Origin: Apis mellifera
Taxonomy: Eukaryota > Arthropoda > Insecta > Hymenoptera > Apidae
Assembly: GCF_003254395.2 (NCBI RefSeq)
Contig: NC_037644.1
Location: 3,185,501-3,249,500 of the forward strand
Direction: 5' to 3'
Length of the DNA stretch: 64,000 nt
The notes beneath the pieces were generated by a model. The model made no database searches. It was not told the DNA's origin and saw only the letters and a list, made by a program, of their open reading frames with translations. A program made the position numbers and the translations under genes. Below are positions 24,395 to 36,583 of the stretch, piece by piece (the first letter of the stretch is position 1; each line of letters starts with the position of its first letter).

Positions 24395-26433
24395 AATACG
24401 TTCGCATACGGGATTCGAAAGAGATCACGAACGAGGACTGTGGGCATATAATAGATTATTATCGTATTCGGTAGCGATGCAATTAACGACCGTAACTTCA
24501 GTTGAATCTTATATATTTATTCGAAGTCCTTGTCTCACGTAATCCTAGAATGTTTGTCTTACATTGGCTTGGACAGTCTTGCATGTAAACGGTAGTTTGG
24601 TAGTATTTAGTTAACTGTACATAAAAGGAGATTTTTTTATGGTACCTATTATTTTACATACAGAGTACGATATCGAGATAAACGAGACAGGATACGTTTT
24701 TTTTTTTTTTTTTTTTTTTCTTTATTATAAATATATACTTTTAATATATATTTATGTATATATATACATAAAGAGAACGCGACGGTGATGAATGAAAAAG
24801 CTTTCTCGCTCGGAGAGCAAAGCTGTAGAGAAAAACGCAAAACGAAAAAGATAATCGCGTGCGTTTTAAACCGATTAACCTGTTCGCTGAACCTCTTCGA
24901 GTCACCGTTAATAAATGTTCGTTGATATCGATAGTCGATAACTTTCGAAACAGCGAACAGGTTAATAATTGTCAAATCACCGGATACCACGATGATGATC
25001 GATTATTAGGCAGGTTGGTCGGAAAGCTAAAAAAAAAGACAAAAAAAAAGAAGGAGTACTCGTTATATAAAGAAACGGCGTAAGCGTGCGAAAACGAGAC
25101 TGCACGAGGCGAACTGGCGAAAAGCAAAAAAAACGAAAGGGAGAGAGAGAGAGTGAGAGCGAACGAGCGAGCGAGCGAGCGAGAGAGAGAAAGCGAGATT
25201 GAGACAGACAGAAAGATTAAAAGAGAACGAGAAAGACGGAGAGACTGGTAGAGCGAACGAACGAACGAATGTACGAACGATAGTGAACGAGAGAAAGAAA
25301 GAACATATACGCGAGAAAGAGAGAGCGAGCGAACGAGCGAGCGAGCGAGAGAGAGAAAGCGAGATTGAGACAGACAGAACGATTAAAAGAGAACGAGAAA
25401 GACGGAGAGACTGGTAGAGCGAACAAACGAACGAATGTACGAACGATAGAGAGAAAGAAAGAACATATACGCGAGAAAGAGAGGGAGCGAGTGAGTGAGA
25501 CGAGGAAGTTGGAAGAGCCGTTGTGCATCGTGGCCGTTCTGGCTTGTTCGGTTACAGCGTAGTCGCGGCTTCGGTTTCATCACATTCGCCGAGCCCGGTA
25601 GCGTGGACAAGGTGCTGAAGTGTCCAATCCATACGTTGGACGGGAAGAAGATCGACCCGAAGCACGCGACGCCAAAGAATCGCGCGAAACAGGCTAATCG
25701 GACGAAGAAGATCTTCGTTGGTGGTGTGAGCCAGGACACGAGCAGCGACGAAGTGAAGGCCTACTTCAACCAATTCGGCAAGGTGGAGGAGACGGTGATG
25801 CTGATGGATCAACAGACGAAACGGCACCGCGGCTTCGGATTCGTCACGTTCGAGAACGAGGACGTGGTCGACCGCGTGTGCGAGATCCATTTCCACACAA
25901 TCAAGAACAAGAAGGTCGAGTGCAAGAAGGCACAGCCGAAGGAGGCAGTCCAGCCGGGCGCGTTGACCCTCGGCAAGAGGGTGGTGTTGGGGGCGCTTGG
26001 GGTCAGGCTGGCGCCACAGCCCCCCCTACCGGTCGCCGCGGCCTCGCAGATCGTCGCGGCACAGGCCCAGGCCCAGGTGCAAGCGGCCGCGGCCGCGGCC
26101 GCGGCCGCCCAGGTCCAGAACGCCGTGGCCGGATACGGGAAACTGTTCGCCAGCAGTTACCCGGCCCTCTCCGCGTACCGTTACGCACCCTACCCGATCC
26201 CGGCGGCGGCGGTCGCCGCGGCCGCGGCCGCGGCAGCCCCGGCCCCCGCTCCGGCCCCGCCCGCGGCCGCCGCCGCCGCAGCCGCCGCGGCGGCAGCCAC
26301 CCCCGCGGCAGCGGCCGCGGCCGCCGCGGCGCCCGCCAACCCCTACCAAGGCTACTCGCTCACCAACGTCGACATGTCCAGCTTCCAGGGCGTCGACTGG
26401 GGCTCCATGTACGGAATGGGCATGTACGTTTAA
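23515..26433 (+). CDS. Rbp6: RNA-binding protein Musashi homolog Rbp6
   Basis: Exons are 23508-23748 (ATG at 23515) and 25558-26433, joined in phase 0; they encode 369 residues. RRM1 has RNP2 KLFVGGL (about residues 41-47) and RNP1 RGFGFITF (81-88), which spans the splice region. RRM2 has RNP2 IFVGGV (130-135) and RNP1 RGFGFVTF (169-176), followed by the family's VECKKAQPKE. The tail (about 230-340) is Ala/Pro-rich, and the protein ends in a conserved tyrosine/glycine/methionine-rich stretch. Musashi proteins bind UAG-containing mRNA and control translation, mainly in neural and stem cells. The MEAANG start, DPKHATPKN linker and C-terminus fit insect Rbp6 better than msi. The acceptor at 23506-23507 shows that 5' exons lie upstream; they could add residues. 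Tail codons are very GC-rich (GCG/GCC) against an AT-rich genome. Confidence 0.95.
23749..25557 (+). other. Rbp6: Rbp6 intron between the two coding exons
   Basis: The intron is 1809 nt, starts GTCGGT and ends TTACAG, and interrupts RRM1 just before RNP1 in phase 0. It carries an A run of over 30 nt at about 24360-24392, a T run near 24699-24719, and a GA/GC-rich duplicated block at about 25145-25490. The polypyrimidine tract before the acceptor is short (about 25537-25554) because purine repeats fill the space upstream. Confidence 0.9.
25160..25490 (+). repeat. 166-bp purine-rich tandem duplication in the Rbp6 intron
   Basis: A block containing AAGCGAGATTGAGACAGACA begins at 25191 and recurs at 25357, a 166-bp offset. 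The copies differ by a few substitutions and a short deletion (GTGAACGA is missing in copy 2). Both are rich in GAGCGAACGA-type repeats, so the plus strand is almost all purine. The second copy ends about 70 nt before the 3' splice site. Frames through it stay open (Arg/Glu/Lys/Thr-rich) because stop codons are scarce in the repeat; no coding role is claimed. Confidence 0.85.
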
Positions 26434-27188
26434 ACGTACGTTCTTTTTTTTCTTTTTTTTTTTTTTTCGGCGGTCGGCTTTTCTTACCTCTGAGACTCTA
26501 TATATATATATGTATAATATATATATATATATATTATACACGCGACTTCGACAGCAATGATGTGTATTATATTGTGCGACTATCTCGATCTTAGCGCCGA
26601 CCAAGTGTCCGCTGTCTCTTCCTCGTTCATCTCATCTCGATGGACGAGTTTCTCGGTTCCCTTCTCCCTTCCTCCCCTCCCCTCCCTCCCATCTGCTTCG
26701 CGACTTCGTCTTCCTGTGCGTAAATTGTGTAAACGGGGCGGACGTCTTGATAGATGATCACGATGCGCACGATTTTTTTTTTTTGTGTTTTCTTCTTTTT
26801 CTTTTTTTTTTTTTTCCTTTTCGTTTTTTCCACCGTCCTTCCCCGCCGTACCACGCTTCCCCCACCCGATACCCCTTGTTCTCGCTTATCTCGCTTTAGA
26901 CGCGAGCGGACGACGTCTAATTTGTCCGAGGATGCGTGTTCGTTGGTTGTTCGAAGAAGGATGAGACGTCGAAAGCGGTGGGGTGCGAAGGAAAAGGAGA
27001 AGAGAGCGGTCACACGCAGTTTGAGAGGAGGGAGTGTCGGAAGCGTGTCAGAGTCTGAAACAGCAGGGCCAACGAGGGGAGAAGGTTCTCTCTTCGTTGC
27101 CCTGAATTTCGAAGTCATTCTTCTTACGTTTTTTGCCACTTGTCATTATATCGCTTTTCGTCGATTAATTTATTAGCCTGAGTGCGAG

Positions 27189-27194
27189 AATAAA
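27189..27194 (+). other. Rbp6: Proximal polyadenylation signal AATAAA
   Basis: The canonical hexamer lies 756 nt after the Rbp6 stop, with a TGTGTGTGCATGTGTG downstream element some 30 nt later. This is the best-formed cleavage site after the gene. Confidence 0.6.
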
Positions 27195-27799
27195 GTTAGG
27201 AGAATATTATATACATATGCATGTGTGTGTGCATGTGTGAAAGAGAGAAAGTCGCGCGTAATGATGATCGCATAGCATATTTTTATTGCGATGTAACACG
27301 ATTGATTCGTTTACGAATTTTCTTTCCTTTTTTTTTTTTCGTTTCTTTCTTACTTTTATTTCTTCGTATATATATATATATATATATGTGTCTATATATA
27401 TATATATATTTTTTTTATTTCGTCCATTTCTATCGTTTCACGCGCTTCGCGTTTTTCACCGCATTCGGTTCCTAGTTAGATTAGCACACCCAACCTCCAC
27501 CAACACGATAAGCGCGGCATATTCGTTCGACCGCGCCCACCCCGTACAGTAATTAATTACTTAATTAATTAAGCGATATCGACGGTCGATTCGTGACCGT
27601 CGTCTCACTCTCAAGGATCTCGACCATGAAGCAATAAAACAGGGGAGGATAGAATGAGAAACAGAGATGAGATATAGAGGGCAAAGAAATTGGATGTATT
27701 ACGCCATGAACGACCTCGAAAATCGATTAAACGAGGATCCGTTCGCTCTTGCTTTTTTCCTTTTTCTAACGAAAATTTCTTTCCAAAATCATCCTATAA

Positions 27800-27831
<32 letters not shown>

Positions 27832-30800
27832 ATCTCTCTCATTCTTCGACTTCCATTAAGCCATTCTTGGCAAACTCCCAAAAAGACGCAAGCACGCGGG
27901 AACGTAACGCGATTCGCGGCACACGTATATACACAACCACACCCCTTCCACTCCTCCTAGAACGAGAGGCAGTTCTCCTGTTTGTCTCGCGACATACTCC
28001 TCCTCCGCCTCGGTCAACAAAGTGCCAAAAAAACGAAGTTTGTTCGTCTCTCTATTTTCTTTCTCTCTCTCTTTCTCCTTCCTCTTCTCTCTCTCTTTCT
28101 CCTACCTCTTCTCATATCTCCTCGACTTTAAATTTTTTTTCCTTCTCCTTCCTTTTCCACCTTGTGTATTCCCGCGTATTGATGCGTTCTCGCGCGCTTT
28201 CGTTCGAAGCAAACGGCTGTTCGTGTCGCGGTCACACACAGTCGCAAACAGTCGCACGGTCAACCAACCACGCGTACTCATACTAGTAGGGAGAAGCAGA
28301 TATAACGGCGTGCAAGCATATATCGACACAGATATAATAACCACGTAACAGACGTAGACGGGACGCGTCTAAATAAGAATAGCGCATAGGTATACATATA
28401 TTTTTCTTCGAGTAACGGAAGACAATATTTCTCCAATTGCGCGCGAATAAACACGAGCAAAACACGACATCGCGACGTAGAAAGAGAGAAAGAGAGAGAA
28501 AGAGAGAGAGCGTGTATGCGCGCGTGTGTGTGAGAGAGAGAATGAGAATGAGAATAAGAGTGAGAAAAAGAGAGAGAGAGAGACAAATACATTTCTAAGG
28601 GATACTCGTTTCTAGGTTATATTAGAGGTCGCGAGTAATAACGCGGCAAAATGCGGTAAACAGGAACCCAAGATTGAGATTAGCTCAGCGTGTTATATTA
28701 AGCGATTTTTAGTTCGTAAGTTTGAAACAGATTTAAGATAGACTTTTAAGGCGTTCGTATAATAAAAACGAATCGATACTTAATTTATACGTATCCGTGG
28801 GCATCGTGTTCTCCGAGTTTCTCAGAGATGCCGGGATATCGATCGAGACCGATCTGCCTCCGAGATTATTCCATCTTCCGCCTCTTTCGATCGATTCGCG
28901 TGCTTCCAACATTTTGTCAGGGATGTAACAAATATCTTCGCTCTCCTCTCCAATGTCTCTCGTGGACACTTTTTCCTACTTCTTTCCTATATCACCTCCG
29001 TATATTATCAGAATTCTTTCGATCTCTTCTTTTTCTCCCAATGAGGGAAGTAACATTGGCTGGATCTCGAAAGACGCGGGAACGCAAAGAATCGATCGCG
29101 ATAGGCGTGAAAAAAATTTCAGATCTAAAAAAGGTGCAAATCGACGATTGTTTTATTCATTTATAAAACGTACGATCGAGCGGAAGATCGACGGTCTCGT
29201 GCGTGCGATTCGATACAATAAAGAAGGAAGAGGAGGGGGGGGGGAGAGCGGTCATTGACGAGAGGAACACGGTGCCCCGAAACAAATGTGAGAAACGTCG
29301 AGCAATAAGCGATTTAACTGAAACTTTAAGCTGTGTACTGTTTAAGTTTAAGGAGATACGGTAAGCGCGATTATGCGAGAAAAGAGTTAAAAAGGAAAAA
29401 AAAAAGACAAAAAAAAAAAAGAGAAAAAGAAAACGAGAAAAAGAGACGATAATCTGTACGCGTAAAGAAAATAATTAAGGGGAAGAGAATTCCGCTCCGA
29501 AATGGGGATATAGAGAGCAAGAACCGGTTGTGTAGAAAGGAAAGCGTGAAAAAATTGGAGCGGAAGAAATTCGAGGTGTTTATCCTCTTGCAAACGACAA
29601 GTAATATTCTTTAGTGATATAACTTTAAACATATACTTAATAATACTGTACCGTAATAATTAATGACGACGACAAAGCTCGCGAGTGATATTTATGACTT
29701 ATAAGAAGGTACTTAGATGATTAAGGAGAAGAAAAAAAAAAAAAAGAAAAAGAAATTTGAGAGAGCGAGAGAGAAAGAGCGAAAGAGCGAAAGAGAGAAA
29801 AAGAGAGAAAGAGGATGCAAAAGAGCAAAAGCGAGTGTGTGCAAAAGAGAGTGTGAGAAAAACGAAGCACGCCTTAAAAGAGATAAATCGCGAAGTAAGC
29901 ACGCGCACGCATGCGCGCGCGCATGCGCGCGCATATACTCTAGCGAAACCAAGCAAGAGGCAATGATTTGATTAAAAACCACGGTGCAACCGAATTCTAT
30001 TTTCCACGGTCTGCGTATTACGGGACGGTACGCAGTATCAAGATAGAAACATGGGTGCGTACTTAATGCTAACCTCGAAGACAACCCGATATCGGTGTAC
30101 CCTGTGTAACCCGCAGCTTCCACTTTTTCTTTTCCTCTTCTTTTTCCACCTTCTTTCTCTCTTCTATCCTCCATTTCCCTTTGCGGTTGATCATATATTG
30201 CAACAACATCGGTCCATCATTTCCTTCTTTCTTCACACACAGTTTCTCTTTCACATCCAATTCTTCTTCGTCTTTCGCTTTTCCTTTTTTTCTTTTTTTT
30301 TTTTTTTTCACTCCCCTCCACCTCTCAGTAAAGTCTCAGATCAAAACATTCTGAAAATATCTATCCATTTTTATTTCTTTTTTTTTCCCCTCGTGTAATT
30401 TTTTTTTCTTCTTCTTATTTTCTTTTCCTTTCCTTTCATTTGAAATATGTCGCAAAAATATGTCGATAGAAAGGAAGGTAGGATTCCGTTCTCGCGCGAT
30501 CCCGTGTGAAAAATATGGATCGTTTTGCACGAGAACGCGACGACATTGAATCTCTTCCACTATTCTACTCTATCGATACGAGACCACGACCTTTTTTTTT
30601 TTTTTTTTTTAGTTCTTACTCTACGAACGTATCCTTATTTTTCCTGAATCTTTCCTCAATTCTCTATCTCCCCTCTCCTCCCTACCCTTTTCATCTGCCG
30701 GTGATTATGTATTTTATATACGCTACACGCACACGCTCATACATAAACACACGTACACACGTAAAAAGTACTTATTGCGAATGTCGAGAGTAATTCTTAG

Positions 30801-32274
30801 CGTAGTTAGTATTTTAATGATCGCTAACCATCCATTAGTTGCGAATGATCAGTAGGTGAGAAGCATGCTGGTTGAAATTTATCTTTAGAATCCGGAATCC
30901 CGTTGTTCCTTCACCGCCCTCGTCGTTTCATTGTACATGTTTTTAAGAATAATATTTCTCGCTGCTCTGCCTTCTTGCAGACGATTAAATCGCGACCGTG
31001 TCTCATCGAAATCAATATTCGATCGGACATTTCTTTATCCCCATTTTCTTTTCCTTTTTTTTTACCGTTCGTTCTTTTTGAATTTCTTTCAACTCTTTTT
31101 TTTTTTTCTATTGCATTTTTTGCGCGCGCGCGCGCAGTATATTTGTTTCATTCTGCTTTTTTTTTTTTCTCCCCCAAAATGTAATATTATCGATTTAAAT
31201 GTATATTTGCGTAGAGATACAACGATTGAATGTTTATAATTATTGCTGGTACATTTTACATTTGTCCTTATATTTCCTTTTTTAATCCAGTTGTTTCTTT
31301 TTTTTTTTTTTTTTCTCTTTTATTTTTTGTTCCGTTCCACCATGGCTGATCTCTACGATCGAATTCACGAGAGAGATTAATAATTTATTTTCGGTCGACA
31401 GAGCAGCATTTTAAATGGATTGAAAGATGAATTTTTCAGAGGATCGGTTGATTTTAATTTAACGCGAAATTTAATCGCGAATTTTTTCTCTTTTTTTTTT
31501 TTAACGAAACTCATTGTTGACAAACATATCGGTGTCCTTTTCTTTCGAAACGACCGTTCCTCGAAAAATAAAAGATAAAGCCTCGTACTGCCACGGTTCT
31601 GGTCACGGAACAAACGGTTTTTGCCACTTTTTTTTCTACTTAAAGCGACGAATGGAGCGATAATTGAAAGATAGAACGAAAAGAGACGAAGACATGTTCC
31701 TTTTCCAAGTTCACCTTCATCCGTTTACATACATATCCTTCCCTTTTAAAAAGGAAAATTATATATTCCGCATTATCCTTATTATTATTATTATTATTAT
31801 TCTTATTATTATTATTAATTATTATTATTACTATTATTATTACTATTATTATTATTATTATTATTATTATTGATTATTATCATTAACTACTTATTACGAA
31901 TATTAATATTGTCATCATCATTGTTATTATTATTACCGCCATTATCGCTATTTCATCATTGTTATCATTATTTTTTACCCACCGGCATCGTCATCCCTGC
32001 AAGTACGATTTGCGATCACTATGTTGCTATATTGCGTATCATCGTATTATTAATCGTCATTCAACCTATACTCTCTGCGAACTTACAGTGTAAACGTAAT
32101 TACCAATGAATCGTTCGTTCGCAGGGATTTTTATTCATTTCCAACGCAATTGGAATGGGATTTAAGAGGAACTGAAAATTCATTGGTAATCGCTTGAGAA
32201 ATCTCATTGCCGATCTTCGTCTCCTTTCTTTTTCCCCCTCTCCTCAGTTTTATTTTTCAACTCCCGTTTTCGTC

Positions 32275-32305
<31 letters not shown>

Positions 32306-33778
32306 CCTTGAAATAAAGATCGTCTTTCTTTTAACAACACAATGCGAACTGAAACAGCATCGGCATATTTGTTCATTATTTAACGCGATTATTCGCTACT
32401 TTTGACAAAAAGTTTTCGCTCGAACAAAGTGAAGCGAAAGAAATTCTTTGAAAATATCGAGTTTTTAAAAAAAGTAGTATTTAATATGAAATATAAAATT
32501 CGCGGAAAATGTTAAATCGATATGAATATCAAGCAGATACGAAGAAAATAAGTTAAATAACTTTTATGTTTAATTATGAAAGAGCAAAATAACACTTGTA
32601 CATAAAATAATTACACGTGAAAAAATGAAAATTTCACAAAATATTAGATTATTATAAATATTTAAAAAAAAGATGTTTATTTCTTTATGAGACAACAAAT
32701 GTTTCTTTCTTTTTTTTTTAAGAGGATATCTGTTAAATTATTTATTTCCAATTATTGTTTTATTTTATTTTTTTCCTTCCTTTCGTATTTACTTCATATC
32801 ACATTGATTTAACAACGTGTTTTACATGTATACATATATTAAATATTTTAAAGTATTTTCAACGAATTTCGTATTTCGGATGAGAACTTTTTGCTAGAAA
32901 TAGTAACAGCAACGAGACTGCAACTAGCAACTATCTACATATGATCAAGATATACATACATACATTACATACATATTATTTCGTAGCACAATAGAATTTC
33001 TATAATAATTCGACATGGTAGACAATGCTTGATTATTCAATCGTCGTATCTTTAATATGATAGAACGAGAAAAGTAACACGAAAGAAAAAAAACCATCAT
33101 GGTTTTAATAACACATGATTTATTATTAATAAAAAAATAAAAATATATATATATAAATATATAAATATTATAATGTATAGTATATGACAAATTAATATAA
33201 ATATATCCTATAGGAAGTAGAAGCCATGATGATTATCGAATAATATTCGAATAAGAACACGGTTAAGATGTAATGTAAACCGAATATTTGGAAAAAATTA
33301 TCGTGTAGAATAAATAATCATTTTTGTAATCGATACTATTGTTCAGACACGTTACTTCTATTAAAAAAAATGTAACAATCGATGATATGCCGATGCTTGT
33401 TCAAAGCCAAAGCTGTGTTAGACGGACGACGATCTTTTTAACACTTTGTTATTGTCATCATTATTTTATTTTTTTGGTTTTTCGTTTGATTTTGATTGTG
33501 CCATAAAAGTAATCGCGGAACCGACCGTTCAATGAGACTCGAGCGTTTCCCCGCAGTGATAAAAGGACGAGACGCAAAATACATATATACATATATATAT
33601 ATACATACACGATATATATATTTACACGTGCGAATATATAATAGATATCGACGAAACCGTGAAGGTAACCGAGACACGGCACGATACAGCAAGAGTACGC
33701 AGGGCGGCGAACGCGAAGAACGCCAAGAGAACGACGGATTAATTAGTTTAGTTTTTTTCGATGCCTAGATGAGTTGCC

Positions 33779-33784
33779 AATAAA
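33779..33784 (+). other. Distal polyadenylation signal AATAAA
   Basis: The canonical hexamer has a GT-rich stretch about 30 nt downstream. It could end a long Rbp6 isoform; no other plus-strand gene is visible just upstream. Confidence 0.4.
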
Positions 33785-33785
33785 G

Positions 33786-34440
33786 TAGTTCGTTTCAAAC
33801 TTGTAGCTAACCTGTATTGTGTGTACGATAATAACCCTTTTCCTCCTTCGTTGTTTCCTCTCCCTCCCCCCTTTTTTCTATTTATTTTTTTTTTTTTTTC
33901 CTCTCTCTCCACAATAGAGAAATACCTTTTTTTCGAATTTCGTAATTCTGTATTATTATTAATCGCGGCTAATTATACATCGTTCTATCTCATTTCATGC
34001 CATGAAAGATGGGGAGACACGTGCGAGAAATAAAAAAAATTCTCTGGAGAAAAATCGATCGATTTTTTTACTCGCACATGTATTCGCATCCCGAGTAACA
34101 TCCTTGTTATTATTATTTTTTTCTTTCTTTTGTTTTGAGAGCTGTATAATTTTTTTTTTTTTTTTTTTTAACTTACTCACTCACGTATGTATTATTGTTT
34201 ATGTATTCTCTCTCTCTGTATAATTGAATCTCAAGTTTTTAGAGTATTATCTATCAGAGTATTTAATTTTGATTATTTTTTTTTCTTTTTCTTTTTTTTT
34301 TTTTTTTTTTCGTATTTTGTATCGTTTTCTCTTCTTCTTCGTAGACGATTTATTTTTATTATATGTATATATATATTTATTTATTTATTTATTTATTTAT
34401 TTATTTTATTTTACTTTTTTTTTTTTTTTTTATTGAATTC
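33786..34440. other. T-rich non-coding DNA
   Basis: Long T runs (33888-33899, 34150-34168, 34292-34310, 34418-34430) and a TTTA tract (34374-34405). No gene is seen. Confidence 0.5.
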
Positions 34441-34780
34441 CCCATTCGGTCGGTAGCGTCGAAGGTTGGCGCAATCATCGGTGCCGGAGGCACAGTACCG
34501 CGGGCGCATCGCTAATTGGCTAATTAATATTAAGCCGTAATTAGCCTCGTTAACCCCGGTAGGCACTCGTTTCACGCTGCTCTCTGGTTGGCCGGAACAC
34601 GAGCGTTGCGTGCCTTTTACTCGTTACCGCAGTTCTTCCTAGCTTCCTACCTTGTGATACGCGTATCGAGGCCTTCCCTCTAGCTAACGCTATTTCTCGA
34701 CCAGTTCGCAATTCGCCAACGGTTGGAGCCTCGCTCGTGTCTCAAATTCGATCGATGCTCGTCATCAAAAATGATGAGTT
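34441..34780. promoter_or_regulatory. Complex-sequence island with TAATTA-type sites, enhancer candidate
   Basis: This is a balanced-composition stretch with no microsatellites between T-rich flanks. A cluster at about 34512-34548 holds CTAATTGGCTAATTAATATT and GTAATTAGC, several overlapping homeodomain core sites, followed by GTTAACCCC. No coding frame stands out. Its contrast with the flanks suggests selective constraint, an inference that needs cross-species comparison. Confidence 0.3.
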
Positions 34781-35910
34781 AATGGAAAAGGGAAGGGAGC
34801 AATGAAACGATCGCGACAATTTTTCTGACACGATCGATATAAGCAAAACAGTTCATTTCTATCGAACGATTTCGTTCGACGATCGTCTTTGAAATTTTTC
34901 GTCTTCGAAACGGGTAAAGAGAAAACGTTCCCGTCGTGCCGGAGAGCTGCGTGCGCATCCTCCTCCGTGCGCGTGCGTTTGCGCGTGCGCATCACACGTT
35001 ACGCGCGTAGACGATAGAAACTTTTAACCGTTACTTTCCTTTTTCTGTCGCTCTATGTTGCTTCTTAAGCGGTTCAAGATAGCCAGCGGATGTGTTGTAG
35101 CGCATGCATACTTAGTTAGACCATTCCTGGCGCACTCTAACCAGCCAAGTAAGAGTAAGAGTTTAATAAATTCGATATTAAACACAGTTTTAATTTTTTT
35201 TTTTTTTTTTTTTTTTTTTTTCTCTTTCTTCTCTCGTCAAGTATATCCAGCGGGCCCATCTTGCTCCAGACGATCCCTCGCGCGATATCCTTGCGCGACA
35301 ACGGGATTTCCTCTCTCGTTTCCTTTCCCCTTTCCCGGTGATTTCTCATCTTGCAAAGGCAGAGGCCCGCCGACGGCTTTTTCCTTTTCTTCCCTCCCCC
35401 TTCTTTAACCCTTTGCACTTGATGAGAGGGATCTCGATCGGGAATCTTCCCAAACTGCGTTTACCTTTGACCAAGAGTATCCAAAGGACGAGCTTGTTAA
35501 TTTTTTCCTCTCGATAAATCGGAGAAAGTTGGGCCGTGCGCAAAGGGTTAAACTCGCGAGCAAGTTGGTTTCGTTTCGGCGCCGATTTCGGATAAATGTT
35601 ACCGTCTTCCATCCTGTCCCTTTCGATTCGTATGCCCGAGTAAACGAAAGATATCTCTTTGTTTCAAATTCGTGGTGAAAATCAATAATCCTCGGTTTAT
35701 CATGAGAAAAAAAAAAGAAAAAAGAATATTGATAACGGTTTTAAAAAAAATGGATCGACGTTCGCTCGAGCATACGGAAGCAACCGAGCACGGAGAAAGG
35801 ATCTTACCGATTTTTCGATCGAAAAAAATCTAAAACCGGAATTAAACCGCGTGAAATGTAATACGCGTGAAATATAAAATATATCTTGCCTTCGAATCGA
35901 CCTTAGATTA

Positions 35911-35947
<37 letters not shown>

Positions 35948-36410
35948 GAAAAAAAAGAATTCGACGATCCTTTTTTTCGAAAGTGGGATCGATGTGTACA
36001 TATCGTCGTCGTCGATATATATATATATATATATTAGTTTAACGCGAACCTTAGAAACGTAGTAGTTCGTTTTATACCTATACGTCGCGCTGTGATTTCT
36101 CACGTGTGATAACTCGCCCCGAAAGGGGGGGCGAAGAAAGAGAGAGGGAGAGAGAGAGTGCGTGTGTGTATGCGCGCGTGCGTGCGTGTGTGTGTGTTTC
36201 GAGCAGCAGAAAGCCAAAGTAACGCGAATTTTTTCCCCTCGTCATAACGTAACGGACCAATTCGGTAGACATTTGTGCGTTTTCCTCGGGCGTCTGGATG
36301 CTCGTTTTCGATTCTTCAGCTGCGTCGGGCACAGATTAAATACATATCGACTCGCGCAACATATCATTGACCGTGATTTGGGCCGGGGCCGTGCGAGTTT
36401 CCAGGAAAAT
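34781..36410. other. Non-coding DNA
   Basis: No supported gene. A T run lies at about 35196-35221 and an A run at 35910-35926; GA and TG tracts lie at 36138-36200. Short frames on both strands are interrupted and unconvincing. Confidence 0.4.
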
Positions 36411-36583
36411 TATTATATATAATATTATATATAAATATATATATAATATAATATATAATATATTATTATATATATATATAATATATATAATATAATATAT
36501 TATTATTATATTATATATTATATATTATATATAATATAATATAATATTAATATTATATATAATTATTATATATAAATATTTGG
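36411..36583. repeat. Dense TA/TAATATAT palindromic block
   Basis: About 170 bp of almost pure A and T made of overlapping ATATAT, TAATATTA and ATTATATAAT units, able to pair with itself over many registers. It is an unstable microsatellite or possible DNA-unwinding element. Confidence 0.85.

Larger units (their letters stand above)
26434..33785 (+). other. Rbp6: Probable Rbp6 3' UTR with alternative polyadenylation
   Basis: No coding exon is seen after the Rbp6 stop. AATAAA occurs at 27189-27194, followed by a TG-rich element at about 27220-27240 that is typical of a cleavage site. Further signals are at 29217 and at 33779-33784, the last again followed by a GT-rich stretch (about 33812-33825). 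Long 3' UTRs with several sites are common for neural RNA-binding proteins in insects. The stretch is full of T runs, TA tracts (26500-26535, 27368-27410, 27800-27832), GA/TC tracts, GC-alternating runs (29900-29935, 31122-31136) and ATT repeats (31775-31870, 32277-32304). How far the transcript really goes cannot be told from sequence. Confidence 0.45.

Noticed and set aside
23515..26433. Assignment to Drosophila-type msi instead of Rbp6
   Set aside because: The N-terminus, inter-RRM linker and C-terminal end fit the Rbp6 branch; msi has a different linker and longer flanks. A search could confirm.
25878..26594. 238-codon plus-strand frame overlapping the last Rbp6 exon
   Set aside because: Alternate-frame shadow of the GC-rich coding exon; it does not continue from the splice acceptor in phase.
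26026..26604. 192-codon minus-strand frame opposite the Rbp6 tail
   Set aside because: Antisense shadow of the GCG/GCC alanine codons; Gly/Arg-rich noise.
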